Shown here piece by piece: positions 36,404 to 48,563 of a DNA stretch of 64,000 nucleotides. The notes below the pieces were generated by a model. The model was not told where the DNA came from and ran no database searches. It saw only the letters and a program-made list of their open reading frames with translations. Position 1 is the stretch's first letter. Every line of letters begins with the position of its first letter. The position numbers were made by a program, and so were the translations under genes. This DNA comes from Toxoplasma gondii ME49 (taxonomy: Eukaryota > Apicomplexa > Conoidasida > Eucoccidiorida > Sarcocystidae): contig NC_031476.1 in NCBI RefSeq assembly GCF_000006565.2, positions 2,318,458-2,382,457 of the forward strand, given 5' to 3'.

Positions 36404-39400
36404 TTGGGGGTTCGCTGCGGCACACGAAAATAACTCCAATAGAGCTCTCACAGAGTTTCACACTCTTCTTGCTTCCACACCGGGATGCTGGTAGATACTC
36501 TTCAGATACGAACGCGCAGGACAATTTTTCGAGTCCCGAAATACCTTCGCACTGGTTTCACCAACAAATCCCCTGATGTGTTTGGCAATGTGCTCCAAAT
36601 GTCTTCGTGAAGTGGTTAAGGTTCGCACGAAGAACAGTAACGCGCCCCGAAAAACAACTTCCCTACGTTCGTGAGTTCCTTTTCAACTAGATACCGCGAA
36701 CCAAGTCGGTGTGGCCACGTCTTGGAGCGCCTCGAGAATTTTTCGACGCTCATTACAATGACTTTATAACTGGCAGCTGTTCATGATTGCAGAATTAGCT
36801 TTGCTTGAAAATGGTGCCTGAAAGGTGAGTTACGAGCGCAACCCCCTTTCCTTGAGAAACGCAGCCACAAAAAGCAGTGTTTGTTGACAATAGTAACTGA
36901 ACAACTTCTATCGAAGTCACTTTCCTGCCGGCATGCCTGCAGTTTGTATCGCGGACCTCCTGCGTGTCAATCTGGGCTCTACTGCAGACAGGCAACAATG
37001 GAGGTGCTTTCAGACTTACTTCTTGACAATGAAGCAGACCAAACGGAACGCGACGGAGAAAGACGCAATGTGAACAGCAAAGGGGAGTGAAGTCAAAGGC
37101 AACCGCAACCACTATCGACGGTGAGGAAGTAAGCATCTGGAAGGACGATAGGAAATGTGTGGGGAGAGTGTTCCGACAGCGAGAAAAATCAACGGCACGC
37201 CCTAGTTTCGCTTCGGATTCGTGTTCTCACACATGAGGAAAAGAGATGAAAAAGCTGACAAAAGGCGCGCTATGTAACTGGTAACCAAGCAGCCGATACA
37301 TGCCAACATTGAAGAAACATCTGTTATCTTCGTAATGCTATCTTCTTGTCACATGACTAGTCATAACCATGGACAGTGAGGACTACGTACGAAATTTTTG
37401 GGTGAGCAACAACGCCTCAACAAACATCGGCAGAATCCAGTCAAACATCTCAGTGTAGGCTGGCCCACCAGCAAGCTGTGTACTGAACGAAGCTACTCGA
37501 GCGCGGCATCGCATACTCGATATTGCAACCGTTCAAAGTAAGGAGAAAACCGTTCATTGTCTTCGTCCAGAAACACACATCGTGAAAAGCTTATCGGTGT
37601 TAATTTTCCTCGTCCTCCCGGTCATTAGCCTTCGTGCCACAGACTTGCCTCCACCGACGTTTCTCGTCGCAATGTGGACTTCAGCCGGCTCCGATCGCAC
37701 GCCCAGCACAGGATAACCACGTTTCGAGCTAGCTGCTCCGGCGGTTCTTGAAGTTGCTTCGAGAAAGGAAGAAAAATACTTCTCATGTGTTGAGTGAAAG
37801 TAGCGTGGATCATGGATGGGGTGCTAAGCAAAACTGGAACCGTAGGGGACGATCTTCTGAAGGGATGGTGACTCTGACCACAGGACAGGACAACGGCCCT
37901 CGCATTAAGGTTGTCAAAATAATGTTCACGTCGAGTTGAAGACACAGTTGAAAGTCACTGAGGAAGCACAGCTATTCGTCGCTAGCCATTCCGTGTACGG
38001 TAGCGACATATGCTCTAGAGAAGACGACAAGCGATACTATTCCTACAGATTGAGCAATTTAACAAATGCGTTCTGTGCGGCACTGTCGGTATGTCACTTC
38101 GTGACGCCAGACAACAAAGACTTGGTAGTGGTGAGCACGTGCGTCACACGGAACCCCTGAATATGACGCCATAAATAATTCGGCTTCGCTGCTACGAATG
38201 AGCCTGTACATCGCCCGTTCTATATGTGGCATTTGTGAATGTCATATTTGTATAACCGGAGCGGAAAACGGTGTCCACAGTTTGGGAACAACTCCCTCTT
38301 AGAAGGGTAATATATGCGCTCCAATAACACAGTCGGTACGAAGTCGAAACAAGGCAGTTGATGGTGAACCAGTGGCTGAACAAACCTTCTACTTGATCAG
38401 GCGAACTTAATTCCCGAGTACAGTACAGTTCTACCTCACGGAATCAGTTGTACTGGGAGGAATCATAGGCATGTGTGCCTGCGTATCGATCGATCGGCGA
38501 TTACGCAAATGAACCAGAAGGGATGCACCTCTGTGTCGGCAACGCAAGCGCCTAAACTTCATAGGCAATAACAGCGGCACTGGCGTTAGCAACGATGTGT
38601 CCAGAACTCGTCAAACTACGGTCTTCATGTGCCACACCGCGAAACTAAGAAAATCCTTTTTCAGACTCACAACTACTAAGTACTAAACCGTACCTCTGGC
38701 AGTTCCCATGTCTGTCCAGTAAAACAAACGCCACCTGCTAAGCGAATGGCCTCACACACACATACAATTTTATGCATAATATATGTAAGTGCGCGGTAGT
38801 CGAGGCTACCCCCGGCGTCTTGCATGGCCATTAGAGAATGGCTGTGGAAAGAACTTTATATTAATTGCAGCAGGTCCTTTGGCGTTGTTTGTTCTGCTGT
38901 GCAGCGTTTGCTAGCCTCTTGCGCTGAATCCACTAATCCATCGTGTTTCAGTCGAACATCAAACTCGGCAGTAGTCTATTTAAGCCCACAATAGCAAAAC
39001 TTGTGTTGACTAGACAAAACGTTCATGCTCAGATGTTGTGCTTGTAACTGCTCGATTCGAGCCACGTACGGATCTAGCGCTGGACAGTTCTCCTTTACCG
39101 TAACCGAAACCTCGAGCTTCCGTACTCGCGGTGATCACCAGAGCTGACACATCGTCTGTGTCCAAACACAATTCTTGCTCCGCCTCGACAACCGCTATCC
39201 CAAATGCTGAATATTCACTTTGCATATTTGTAGAGGGGCTCATATGTCTGCCCTATGCTCGTAAATACCGTTTCAAATTTATGACTGGTGACACCTGCTG
39301 CAGGAGCTACGGAAGTTTCTTCCAACTACGTTTAAATGGCCCAGAGTCAAAATGCTCCACACCAGCTCTAACTCCTTCCAGCGCAGTAGCAGAAGAACCT

Positions 39401-39464
39401 CCTGATGTGGTTGAACCGTTGTCATGAACCTGATTTCCTTCTGATGGACCCACTCCGGTGGATA
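36404..39464. other. Spacer upstream of the coiled-coil gene
   Basis: About 3 kb of lower-GC DNA with only short ORFs. It should contain the promoter of the coiled-coil gene and, near its right end, the 3' UTR of the phosphodiesterase gene. The one recognisable element is an SSU-rRNA-like stretch at 38.2-38.4 kb. Confidence 0.5.
38203..38370 (+). pseudogene. SSU rRNA 3'-end-like fragment, probably mitochondrial origin (NUMT)
   Basis: The left end reads CCTGTACATCGCCCGTTC, close to the universal TTGTACACACCGCCCGTC. The right end, about 130 bp further on, reads GAAGTCGAAACAAGGCAG then GGTGAACC, close to the universal GAAGTCGTAACAAGG...GTAGGTGAACC. Spacing and order match the 3' end of small-subunit rRNA. 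The stretch between does not look like nuclear 18S, so an old organellar copy is more likely. The match is diverged and was made by eye. Confidence 0.5.
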
Positions 39465-39712
39465 GGGCAACCCTGCAAGTATCGATATCGCACTTAAAGT
39501 TGCCTTCCCTCCTCACTGTTAATGACAAATGCATACCGCCCTTACAGTTGCCTTTTATCCTCATAGGTTAATGACAAATGCTTACTGTCTACCATATTTA
39601 AATGGATTGATCTTATTACAAGTCGTTATCGGTTTGATGGAACTATCACACACAGTTAACTCAATACCCGTCATCCTCTTCGTAATACCATTTCAGGATA
39701 CTGAACATGACT
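39465..39712 (+). pseudogene. cob: Decayed nuclear copy of mitochondrial cob, partly duplicated (NUMT)
   Basis: The plus strand encodes a damaged piece of cytochrome b: HTALTVAFYPHRLMTNAYC, then LNGLILL and GLMELSHTVNSIPV, which follow the coccidian mitochondrial protein in order. The first part (ALKVA...LMTNA-type segment) occurs twice in tandem, at about 39487-39531 and 39535-39583. The right copy lies within about 20 bp of the phosphodiesterase stop codon on the opposite strand. It has no functional start or context, so it is a relic. Confidence 0.8.
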
Positions 39713-39722
39713 CCATCTAGAA

Positions 39723-42700
39723 TTAACCTTCTGGATACGCATAGTCCGCTTGTTCTTGATCTTGAACTCTTGCCATGGTTTCCGCGTAATACTGCAGTTC
39801 ACTTTCCGAATACGCCTGGAAAGCTCCACTGGCATCCAAATAACCTCTGAGGTTTCCTTGTTGGTCGTACACGTAGCCTTGCTGGTCGTAAAAGAACCCA
39901 GAGACTTCGTCCAGCACGAAAGCCGACATTTCCTCTGTGTCCACGCTTTCAGCGTTTGAAAGACTCTTCGTTTGGTTCTTTCGTTGAGATGCTTCATCAC
40001 TTTGGAGTAAAGTTCTAGATAACGACTGGTCTGCCGGAACAGGTGCCGGCACCCGTTCTGCAACCTCTTCATCAGCGACGTTACTCGGGACAGACACTGA
40101 AGGAGTGGCTCTTGTGTCTGGATGCGTTCCTGCTGAATTGGGGTTTTGGCTCCCTACGTTAGGTGCTGCTTCTGGGAGTGAATCTGGGGCATCGACTTGT
40201 CTATGGTCACTTCTGTCTTCGAAGTGTGATACTGTTGGAGGATCATGTTTCTCACGTGTTTCTTCCGGATCTCCGACCATCTCGTCTGTTCTCGCTTCCT
40301 TCTCTTCGTCTCCTATTTTCGTGGTTTGCTCTGTGCTGTCAAGGTTTCCCTTTTCATTTCCTTGCTCCCCTCTGGAAGTGTCATTGGTTGCAGACGCATG
40401 TGTTTCACTCAGAACTGGCTGCTTTGTTGCCGGAATGGTCACACCAGCATCGACGAAACGAGCCCGCAGGCTTGCGCGCTGGAAGCAGGATACCCCGGCT
40501 TTACTGCCTTGTTCCAGACCCGAACTGTTGGACTGTCGCTGCCCATTCTTGTCTAACTGAGACTTTTCGTCTGGTTTCGGGGCATGCGTTGCTTCCGAAT
40601 GATGAGCTTCAGCATCTGATTCCCGCCGTTCCGCTCCCCTGGATGAATCAGCTGACCGACGTCTGCTCTCTATTGCGTACCCCCCCATTCCGGATTTCTC
40701 GCGCATCACCCCCTTCGCGAAGGAGTCCTCTTCGCCCTCTGAAGCGTATGCAAGCGCATACACATACGTATATATGCAGGCACACTCGTTGATCTACGAA
40801 CGCACACACATGTGTATCGTCGACAGATAACCATATACATAGATGTGTATTCACATACTTACATGCATGTGTTGCCACACATGATGCTACAGTCCTAGAT
40901 AACTGTAGCAAGATATCAGACGTAGTATCCTCCATTCGCGGGCGGAACGTTCACCAGCATGCACCATGGCGTGGCAACGATTTTTCTTTGCTGAATGCGT
41001 GGAATGGACAGATAGATAAGCGACGTCTTGGTATGAATTCGTGATGTCTTAACGTAAATTCAGCTTACCGTTGCCACTTTGATCTACTATCATTGGGTAA
41101 GGGTCAAAGAAAACATCTGTAGCCTCGGCCTGCATCATTTCCGCCGCTTTCTGGTGCATTTTCTCTCTATTCTCGACGAATTTGCTAGAGATCACTTGCA
41201 GTTTTGCACTCCTCCAATCTTCTTGCTCCGGATTGTCATTCAGTGCGACTGTTTTCCTCATTTCTTCATCACGAAGATGCTGCCAGAACGCACTGAGTTT
41301 TAACGGAACAACAGGTTCGAAGCAGCAAACACCACCTTCCGTAGACAATATTCTGCATGCTTGTGCAAATAGCATTTCAAAATTCTCTTCTTTCGCTCAA
41401 TTTTCTGCAAGCCTGGGAACAGACGGTCTCGAGTCACTCCCGCGGTCTCACGGTAATAATCCGTTTGGTTCGCTCCTGACTTAACTGCACAGGCGCCCTA
41501 ACTTAAGTGTGCGTCAAGGTTCGAAGAATTTCAAGGATTTGGAGCCTGGAGTTGGTGGTTCTTCCCCTCACTGCGTCGTGCTACATGGCTCTAATATTCA
41601 TGTGATGTTCCACGCGGCTTCGGGAAGCGGCAATGCGAATCGATTTCTTAGGGCTACGGGGTAGCTGAGAAATTTCCACCGTAAAAAAACGAGCACCGTT
41701 TGTCTAGGCTGTATCGAACTTACGCGTTGGCTTTCATCACAGCAACTCTCATATCGAGGTCGCCAGGGAAATACCAAGCGAGGGCGCTGAAGAATGGCAG
41801 GTAGTGTGTATCTGCGTGGTGTCACAAACAGAACAAGCTCCATGAAGGAGAAATCTCATTTCAGCCGCTTGAAACAAGGCATTTAACACTTTGTCTATTT
41901 GCAGTGGGAGTTCACCAGGTAAGGTGCACTCGAGGAGTCTAACGGGAAAGAAAGAATTGGGACAGAACCCATGTGCTTTGTGAACGGAAAAGGTCTGTCA
42001 TACGCTGGCAGTTCCCTAGCACAGCCTCTTTGAGGATACTGGATAAGACGCACAGGAACGCCTGTTCGACTCCTGGCTCTCACCTATCATCGTCACTTGG
42101 GATCCAGCAAGGGATGCTTCTGTTAATCTCTGCAGTCACGCCCGAAAAACGCTGAACGGCTGTATTGTTTCCAGGAGGAGAAAGAAGGAAAGGGTAAAGT
42201 GCGAGACGTTGAAAAAAGGGTCTGGACTGTACACGTAGAGAGAGAGACACCAAGCATGCCGTTGACACGCAGACGATGGAGCTACACACAGCAGCCTCTC
42301 CGGACATTGCCCACATTTGTGCATCGGTTCCCGGATGTAGCCACATGCTCCAGCATGACTGATGCTCTACACGGAAACTCCCCTAGTCATATTTCTGTGC
42401 GAAACCGATATTATTCTTTCAAGAAGTCTTCTGACCCGTAAGATTCGTTCTAAAGCTGTCGCAAACCACTTACACTGAGGCTGCAGTAGCTCTTGGGCAG
42501 CTTTAAGGCTTCGTCCATAGTGTTCTGCAAAAGAAACAAATTGGAACACCCCTTGGACAGAGATCATTGTCTCCCCGTAGAAGCCCCCCAAACCCTTCTG
42601 TCCCCTAGCAACAAAAACAAGAATCCACACAGACTTTGTTTGCTGCGTTCACCCGTGTTGGGATGCGTCGCGGTGTTTCCGAAAATAGTGGGCTAGTCAG

Positions 42701-44776
42701 TGTTGTTTCCAGAACGAAAGGGAAGGAGCTCTCGGCCTAGTGAAAGTTAGGAGACCGATTCGGGTGGCTCAGATCAATTTATTCAACATATGTCGCTTCG
42801 GTGCGTACCTGGAAGTGCATTTCGATCGCCATTTTCTCAGCCCACTTCCGATGGAGTGGAAAGTTGAGGAGCGAGAGAGCGTGGTCAGCTGAGGAGATGC
42901 AGACGCATGGGAAACGACTAGAAAAGCGGATAAACTGCAGAATCACGTGGCAGCGATTGTTCTAGAAGTACAAGCCAAATTACCAGAGTCGGATGCGGCG
43001 ACGCAGTTCATAGGAATCGCGAGCACACCCCTGAAAAGGGTACCATCCCAGTAAGATTACGCCACAGAGATTTAGCGAAGAGCAATTCAACTGTCTCACA
43101 TCATAGGAGAGAGATATCAGAGAAGCATGCATCCCGACGAAATGAACCTATCAGTAGCGAAAAACCTGCAACACTAACCACGTTCCTGGCGTAGAGTGCT
43201 TCATTCCCTCGCCTCCGTTTTCCACGTTTTGTCAATAGATCACCGTATCGCTTCTCTTTCTGGTCTGACGACTTCACGCTTCTTCTTAAAAAAACTGCTA
43301 TCCATTTTGAATCAAGACCTTCCACGTTCTACACCTGAGTTTCCGCGGGCGCCACTTTGTTGCGGTTTTCGTTTCGCTTACCCGCATGAATGAGACAGGC
43401 GTCCCTGACATTTGGATCGAGGAGCGCGGCGGGTACCGGCACTTTCTCGTTTTTGCTTTTGACATCGTTCAGAAGGTCAATGAGTTTCATGTCTAACGCG
43501 CGATCGGTGGCCAAGATGGCTGCGATGATTCTCTGCCGCGCCCGCTGGACGGCCTCGGGCTGGAGCATTTTCAAAATGTCCAGATCAGAGTTTTTCAAAA
43601 GATCCATGTAAAGCAAGGTGTGGTAATTCTCCAGAACGGCCGTTTCGTTGAACAAGATGCTCGTGAACGATCGCATGCTAATCAGAAACTCATTTGATAC
43701 TCCAGGGTGGCCCATGTCATGACCCAGCGCTGTGTTGAGCAAGGAAATGCACAAGAAAGAAGAGTTCAAGCGACGGATGTGTGCAAGTGCACACGGTGCA
43801 GACGCAGGCACATGGGAGATAGACTGGATACACGTATCGACATTGTTGTTCCCACATGATCTTAACGTGAAATGGTTTTCTGTGAACAGGAACACGTAGA
43901 TACCTATTTGCGAATACGTGTGTACGTATCGGCAAGTGTCTGCGGGTCTGCAAGCACAATCTGGAATGCCTTCCGTGGATATTTGTGCATCTCTGCTTCC
44001 ACAAATGTATGCACCCTTATGTGTGTATATGCATACGCATGTGTGTAGGTGTTTGTATTCATGCATATATACGGATCCCAGTATTCCACAAACTGCGTAA
44101 ACCTTTCTTCTTTCAACTCTTTCCGCTACAAACTCACCCGCGAGCATAATAATAAATTTATCTTCGTAAGAAAACCAATGTTGAAAAGACAGGTCTTTTG
44201 CAATCAATATCACTGCCTGCGCAGAGCGGCAATTCACACACATACATCAATCCATGATTGCTTGTACTCGTGTACCATGCCGACTTGCGTTGCTGGGACA
44301 CGATGTCACAGTATTCTCCGATACCGTTTTTTCTGCACGACGACTAAGCAGAGTTTCTCCGTGCTTGACACAGTTGGCCACGGGGTCTGGATCTGAAGCG
44401 ACTGGCAACATTCACTAAACGCTTTGTGTTATATGTGAAAGTAGAGTGCAAGTTTATTGAACTCCTTGCTATTCTTACAGGCACCAAGATCTTCAGTTGG
44501 ATGCATTCTCGCGGTTGACATAGACTTCACGCCCCCAGTACCTTTTTCATACTTTGTACAGCGCACGCGTACACTGATGAGACGCACCGAATTGTGCTGT
44601 AATTACTCTCTCAGAAGTCGTATGCAACCGGAAGGGACAACGCGCTCGACATTTCTTTAAGAGGGAATTAGCTCATGGCATACTACTGCGTCGGCTTCCC
44701 GTTCAAGCTTTTGTGATACGTGATTTATCAAATGGAGAGTGTTGTTGTAGGGAAGAGACATCTTTCGTTTAACACT

Positions 44777-44826
<50 letters not shown>

Positions 44827-46848
44827 CCTTTGGATCAAGCGCTATGGTAGAAAATGAATGTGTGCAAGAGAGAGGGCGGCAAAGCTATCAACAGACGCTC
44901 GCTAGATTGGTATGATTTGGGTTTGGTTTTCTATTATCGTCGCCGTTTCCGTCTGCTTTTACTTGAGCTGCATGCAACGCGTGGTTGAAGTTATGGAAAG
45001 GCATTGCAGAATAGTTCTGCTGCACAGAGAGGACGAACTTCTCGCACGTCTCCCGAGGAACGCTAATGTGCGCTTTATCTGCACACCAAATCAGCAACTC
45101 GTACGCCTGAAAAACACGAAGCACATGAGCACAACTGGAATTTTCTCTGTCGGAGACGCGTCAATAGGAGCATGAGTACACGGCCTCCTACATTTTCTCA
45201 GCTACGTATGAATGCTGTTTGCGCTGCCCTGGAGACAACGACATTCCTGATAATACCCATATGGTTATGCACATATATATATATATATATACATACATAC
45301 ATAAAAACTTTATTAATGCACCTATGCGTAAATGCTTGCCCAGATGCATGCATATCGATACATGAATGTCTACAGAGATAAAGCATCCACGACGGTCGCC
45401 GTTTTTGACAGTGAAGTACATGCCGCGGTTCGTGGAGAATAGATAGACGTGAGTATTTGCACGTGTATGCTTATGTATACAATACATGAGTGGATTCGTG
45501 GACGTTGACCACGGCTGCTGGGTAAAGTAGCGCGGTGGTAAAGGTCTATTTTTCTGACCAGTTTCGCAGACATTTCAGGTTGGAGACTGGAGATATCAAA
45601 GTCCCAGCTGAAGATGAACTCGACAGCGATTGATGGAGCATTTTCTCTGTACGTGTTTAGTCGTGCCTCCGACGCGATGCTCGGAGCCAAGCACAGGACT
45701 GTATCCATCCTGCAGAGGAGACAGCACAAACAATAGAAGCAGCGATGCATCGAGAGAAAAAGCAGACTTGAAACGGCGAAAAGAGAAGGAAACGCTTATG
45801 ACGCGACACAAAGGAGAAGTGCCCTGTGTGATCTTGGTTTCGGTGGGAAACAAGACCAGCAAGACACGAGCAATAAGAGCCCGATCCCTCCAGACGTTCG
45901 GCGTTGCTTTGTTCGATGTTCATCCACATTCATCGAGTAAACACGAACTGCTTCATGAGAGAAAACCATTATAATTAGGAAAACCTGTTGACTTGGGTCC
46001 CTCGCTTGCACTCACCTGGCAACACTCGCCGTGATGCAGCTCGGCACTGTGTACTCGGGAATGTTGCCCCATCTGAATTCCTCCGTCGTCTGACGCGGAT
46101 ATGGAAACGCATGTCTCTCGAAATCATCGCCAGCTGGAATCTCCGTCATAGCAGGAAGCACCGAGGCAGCGTAATTAACAGACCTCTTGCTCTCCTCAGA
46201 CAAGCACCCCCATTCATTTGGACGACGTCTTGATATTCACCCTAAACTCGAATTGTGGAACTCGAAGCTCTCTTGGTATTCCTGTCCCTCTCCCGGAGTG
46301 CACAATATTTCACCGCCTCCCTCCTGCCTTTCGGTGCCGCTTTTCTTTCTACATACAACAGCTGTCCGCCAGTATCAGTCTCCCCCTTCACTGGTGTGGT
46401 GACAACCACACATGTGCATGCAAAAATGTCCACATGCGCTCCATCAACTTCCATACTCAAACCATTCGAAACAGGTTTGAGTCTGACCTCCTCGCGTGTG
46501 TCACAATCTTAGGCATCTCTTGATTGACTGCCTCTCATGCGACCCGAAGGATCTCCTTGGGCTGGCAAACTCTGCCAGTCTTTCTCGCGCGAGAGAAATT
46601 CTGTTGTACATCGATGATTAAGTTGAGTGTAACCACGTATGTGCACATATAGTTGCACATGTAAACAAGTAGATGTGTGTACACGAAGAAAAATATCCAG
46701 ACACAGCAGAGAGAGACGCACGCCTTACCCGTTCAGCAGTGGGGAGTTCGTCTTCCTGGCCTCCAGGCTCTTCTTCTTCTGGGACTTTGATTTCGGATTT
46801 CACCTCGAACTCCTCGTAGACTTTCTTGACCAAAGCAGTCGTGTCCAT
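39723..46848 (-). CDS. Class I cyclic-nucleotide phosphodiesterase
   Basis: It hydrolyses cAMP and/or cGMP to the 5'-monophosphate; substrate preference cannot be read from sequence. Joined exons (minus): 46729-46848, 46016-46194, 45559-45709, 44963-45106, 44138-44216, 43382-43729, 42809-42888, 42474-42524, 42084-42129, 41724-41811, 41069-41292, 39723-40738; all phases agree, 841 residues. The catalytic domain spans about residues 125-480. It has WDFDI, the FHNFNHA motif (His 188, His 192), GHDMGHPG (His 228, Asp 229), AADHAL (Asp 342) and the invariant glutamine in GSQVTMI (Gln 395), so the metal and base-binding set is complete. The N-terminus is acidic with no membrane segment, unlike many T. 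gondii phosphodiesterases. The 338-residue tail is disordered and ends in an aromatic OCRE-like stretch (SGFFYDQQGYVYDQQGN). Two small genes separate it from the sensor kinase-like gene upstream. Confidence 0.92.
44779..44822. repeat. (TA)n microsatellite in phosphodiesterase intron
   Basis: A pure TA run of about 22 units between exons 44138-44216 and 44963-45106. Confidence 0.95.
45272..45303. repeat. (TA)n microsatellite in phosphodiesterase intron
   Basis: A short TA/CATA run between exons 44963-45106 and 45559-45709. Confidence 0.8.
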
Positions 46849-47116
46849 TGGATCAATTTGTGCGCCGAGAAGCTTGCCTGTGTTGATTCATATTTGAACG
46901 TGTGCTGCGACTATATTCGGAGCCCCATTGTCTTTAAGGCACTTAACGTGAAAGCCACGACACAGAAAGACAAGACTCAAGCGAGAAGCTGAACAGCTGT
47001 AGATCTACCCTCTCCTCCCCTTTCGAATCTGAATATTGGAGTATACCGAGCCATATACCGGTGTGTTTCTCTATTGTAACGCAGCTTCCTAAATTTCTGT
47101 AATTACACGTACACAG

Positions 47117-48193
47117 TTAATACGCGTCTATAAAAGGATCTACATATTTATCTGTGTCTACGGTAGTCGCCAAATGTGCAGCTGACACTTTATCGTGTTC
47201 GTCATTCTGTTGTGGACATTTTCCAATGTACAACCAGTTCGACGTACCCAAGTAATCTTCGTTGTAATCTGCACCTAAACATTCGTTTTTCTGTCCAGTT
47301 TCAAGAAGGTACGCCCGTGTCTGGGCTAACTCGTAGAAACTCATATTCTTTTCCTCCGGGAGCTTGTAAACACGCTGATCCAACACCATATTCTTGTAGA
47401 GATCTATTACTGCAAGAAAGGCTCGGAATTGAGACACAGATCCCAAGAGTGGTTCGGGGGCCTCAAAGCGCCCTGATGTTCGACTCTTTCTGAGATGTCA
47501 GCGTGTACACCCCCGAAGAAGAGCTGGTAAACGGAAGCGTTTCAGTCACAGGGTTCGCGTCGTTGCGAGTTCATGACGCAGGAGGACAGGAAAAATAATG
47601 ACCAGAAGGTCGAAAACCTGTGCAGCGTCGGGTGTCCCATTTAGAAGCGGAAGCGACTCGAAGTCGAGGCAATTGCCTGCGCGTGAAGAGCGGGGCATCC
47701 AGAGAAAACCTAACGACCCAGGCTTCCTGGCACACCTGACACACAAGGTGCGGGATTGCGGCACCCTCTCCCCGCAGCGCATACATCGCAACGCGAGTTC
47801 TCTCTTTTCCTTTTCGAGGGCCGCAAATGCAGCGAAGCCGACAGGAGATCGTTCGCCGTCTTATAGGTGGTGCCTTCTACAACCTACACATCTCTTATAA
47901 GGTAGGTGAGCTCCAAAGAAGTTGAGGTAACTTGGCCAGCAGAACACTCAGGCGCTTCTTCTCCGCTTCTGGGGAACAGCTGTGACCGTGATCTTACCAT
48001 TGGTGGCGAAACCAACTTCGTTGATTCTGCCCGCAACAAAGTAGGCGTAGTACTTATTTTGAATGGGCATATTTGAGACCTTGTGAAACAGGCGATCGGC
48101 TACGGGATCGTGGAACCGCACCACAGGCGGCTCAGAGATCCTCTCCAAATCGTGGCTGGCCAAAGAGCTCATGCTGTTTGAATGATTTGACAT
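47117..48193 (-). CDS. Small conserved-looking protein, function unknown (187 aa)
   Basis: Joined exons (minus): 47998-48193, 47785-47859, 47117-47409; phases agree, 187 residues. It starts MSNHSNSMSSLASHD and ends VDPFIDAY. It is soluble and mostly helical, with a notable NKYYAYFVAGRINEVGFAT segment and a charged helix (ALEKEKRELALRLIDLYKNM) formed across two introns. No catalytic motif or membrane helix is visible. The size and composition would suit a small subunit of a larger, perhaps mitochondrial, complex, but that is a guess. The middle exon is the least certain: its acceptor (CCTATAAG) has a weak pyrimidine tract, and it was chosen because it alone keeps phase on both sides. It starts 371 bp downstream of the previous gene's stop on the same strand. 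Confidence 0.65.
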
Positions 48194-48563
48194 CTTAAGA
48201 GCAGCGGCCACACAGACGAAAAAGGGCGCCACAGCCGTCCTGGTTTTACACGTCGAGTTCCAGGTGACATCGCATTTGTGGGTGTTGACTTCATTCCTTA
48301 TCCATATAGGTGCGTGCATCAAAGTGCCTCTCCGGAAGACTCCGAGGCGAGAAAGGGATACAGAAAACAACACTAAACAAAACGTCGTTTTCAAGAGACC
48401 TCGTTTGCAGCTCACGTGCATTCGAAATTGTTGACGCTTCAGCAGCAAGCGCAGTATCACCACGGTTGATTCAGAAGTTCTGAATTAGCGGTGGTCTGAG
48501 TTACGCAGTTTACCCTCCTAAAGTACTCGCTTGAAGGTTCTGAATCCGGTGGCGACTGACTAG

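Noticed and set aside
42084..42524. Phosphodiesterase lacking the invariant glutamine
   Set aside because: My first join skipped a 46-bp exon (42084-42129); including it restores phase and places Gln 395 in GSQVTMI.
47546..47791. Zinc-ribbon-like reading (CMRCGERV...CVRCARK)
   Set aside because: Keeping this longer exon breaks the splice phase into the next exon; ending at 47785 gives an in-frame helix instead.
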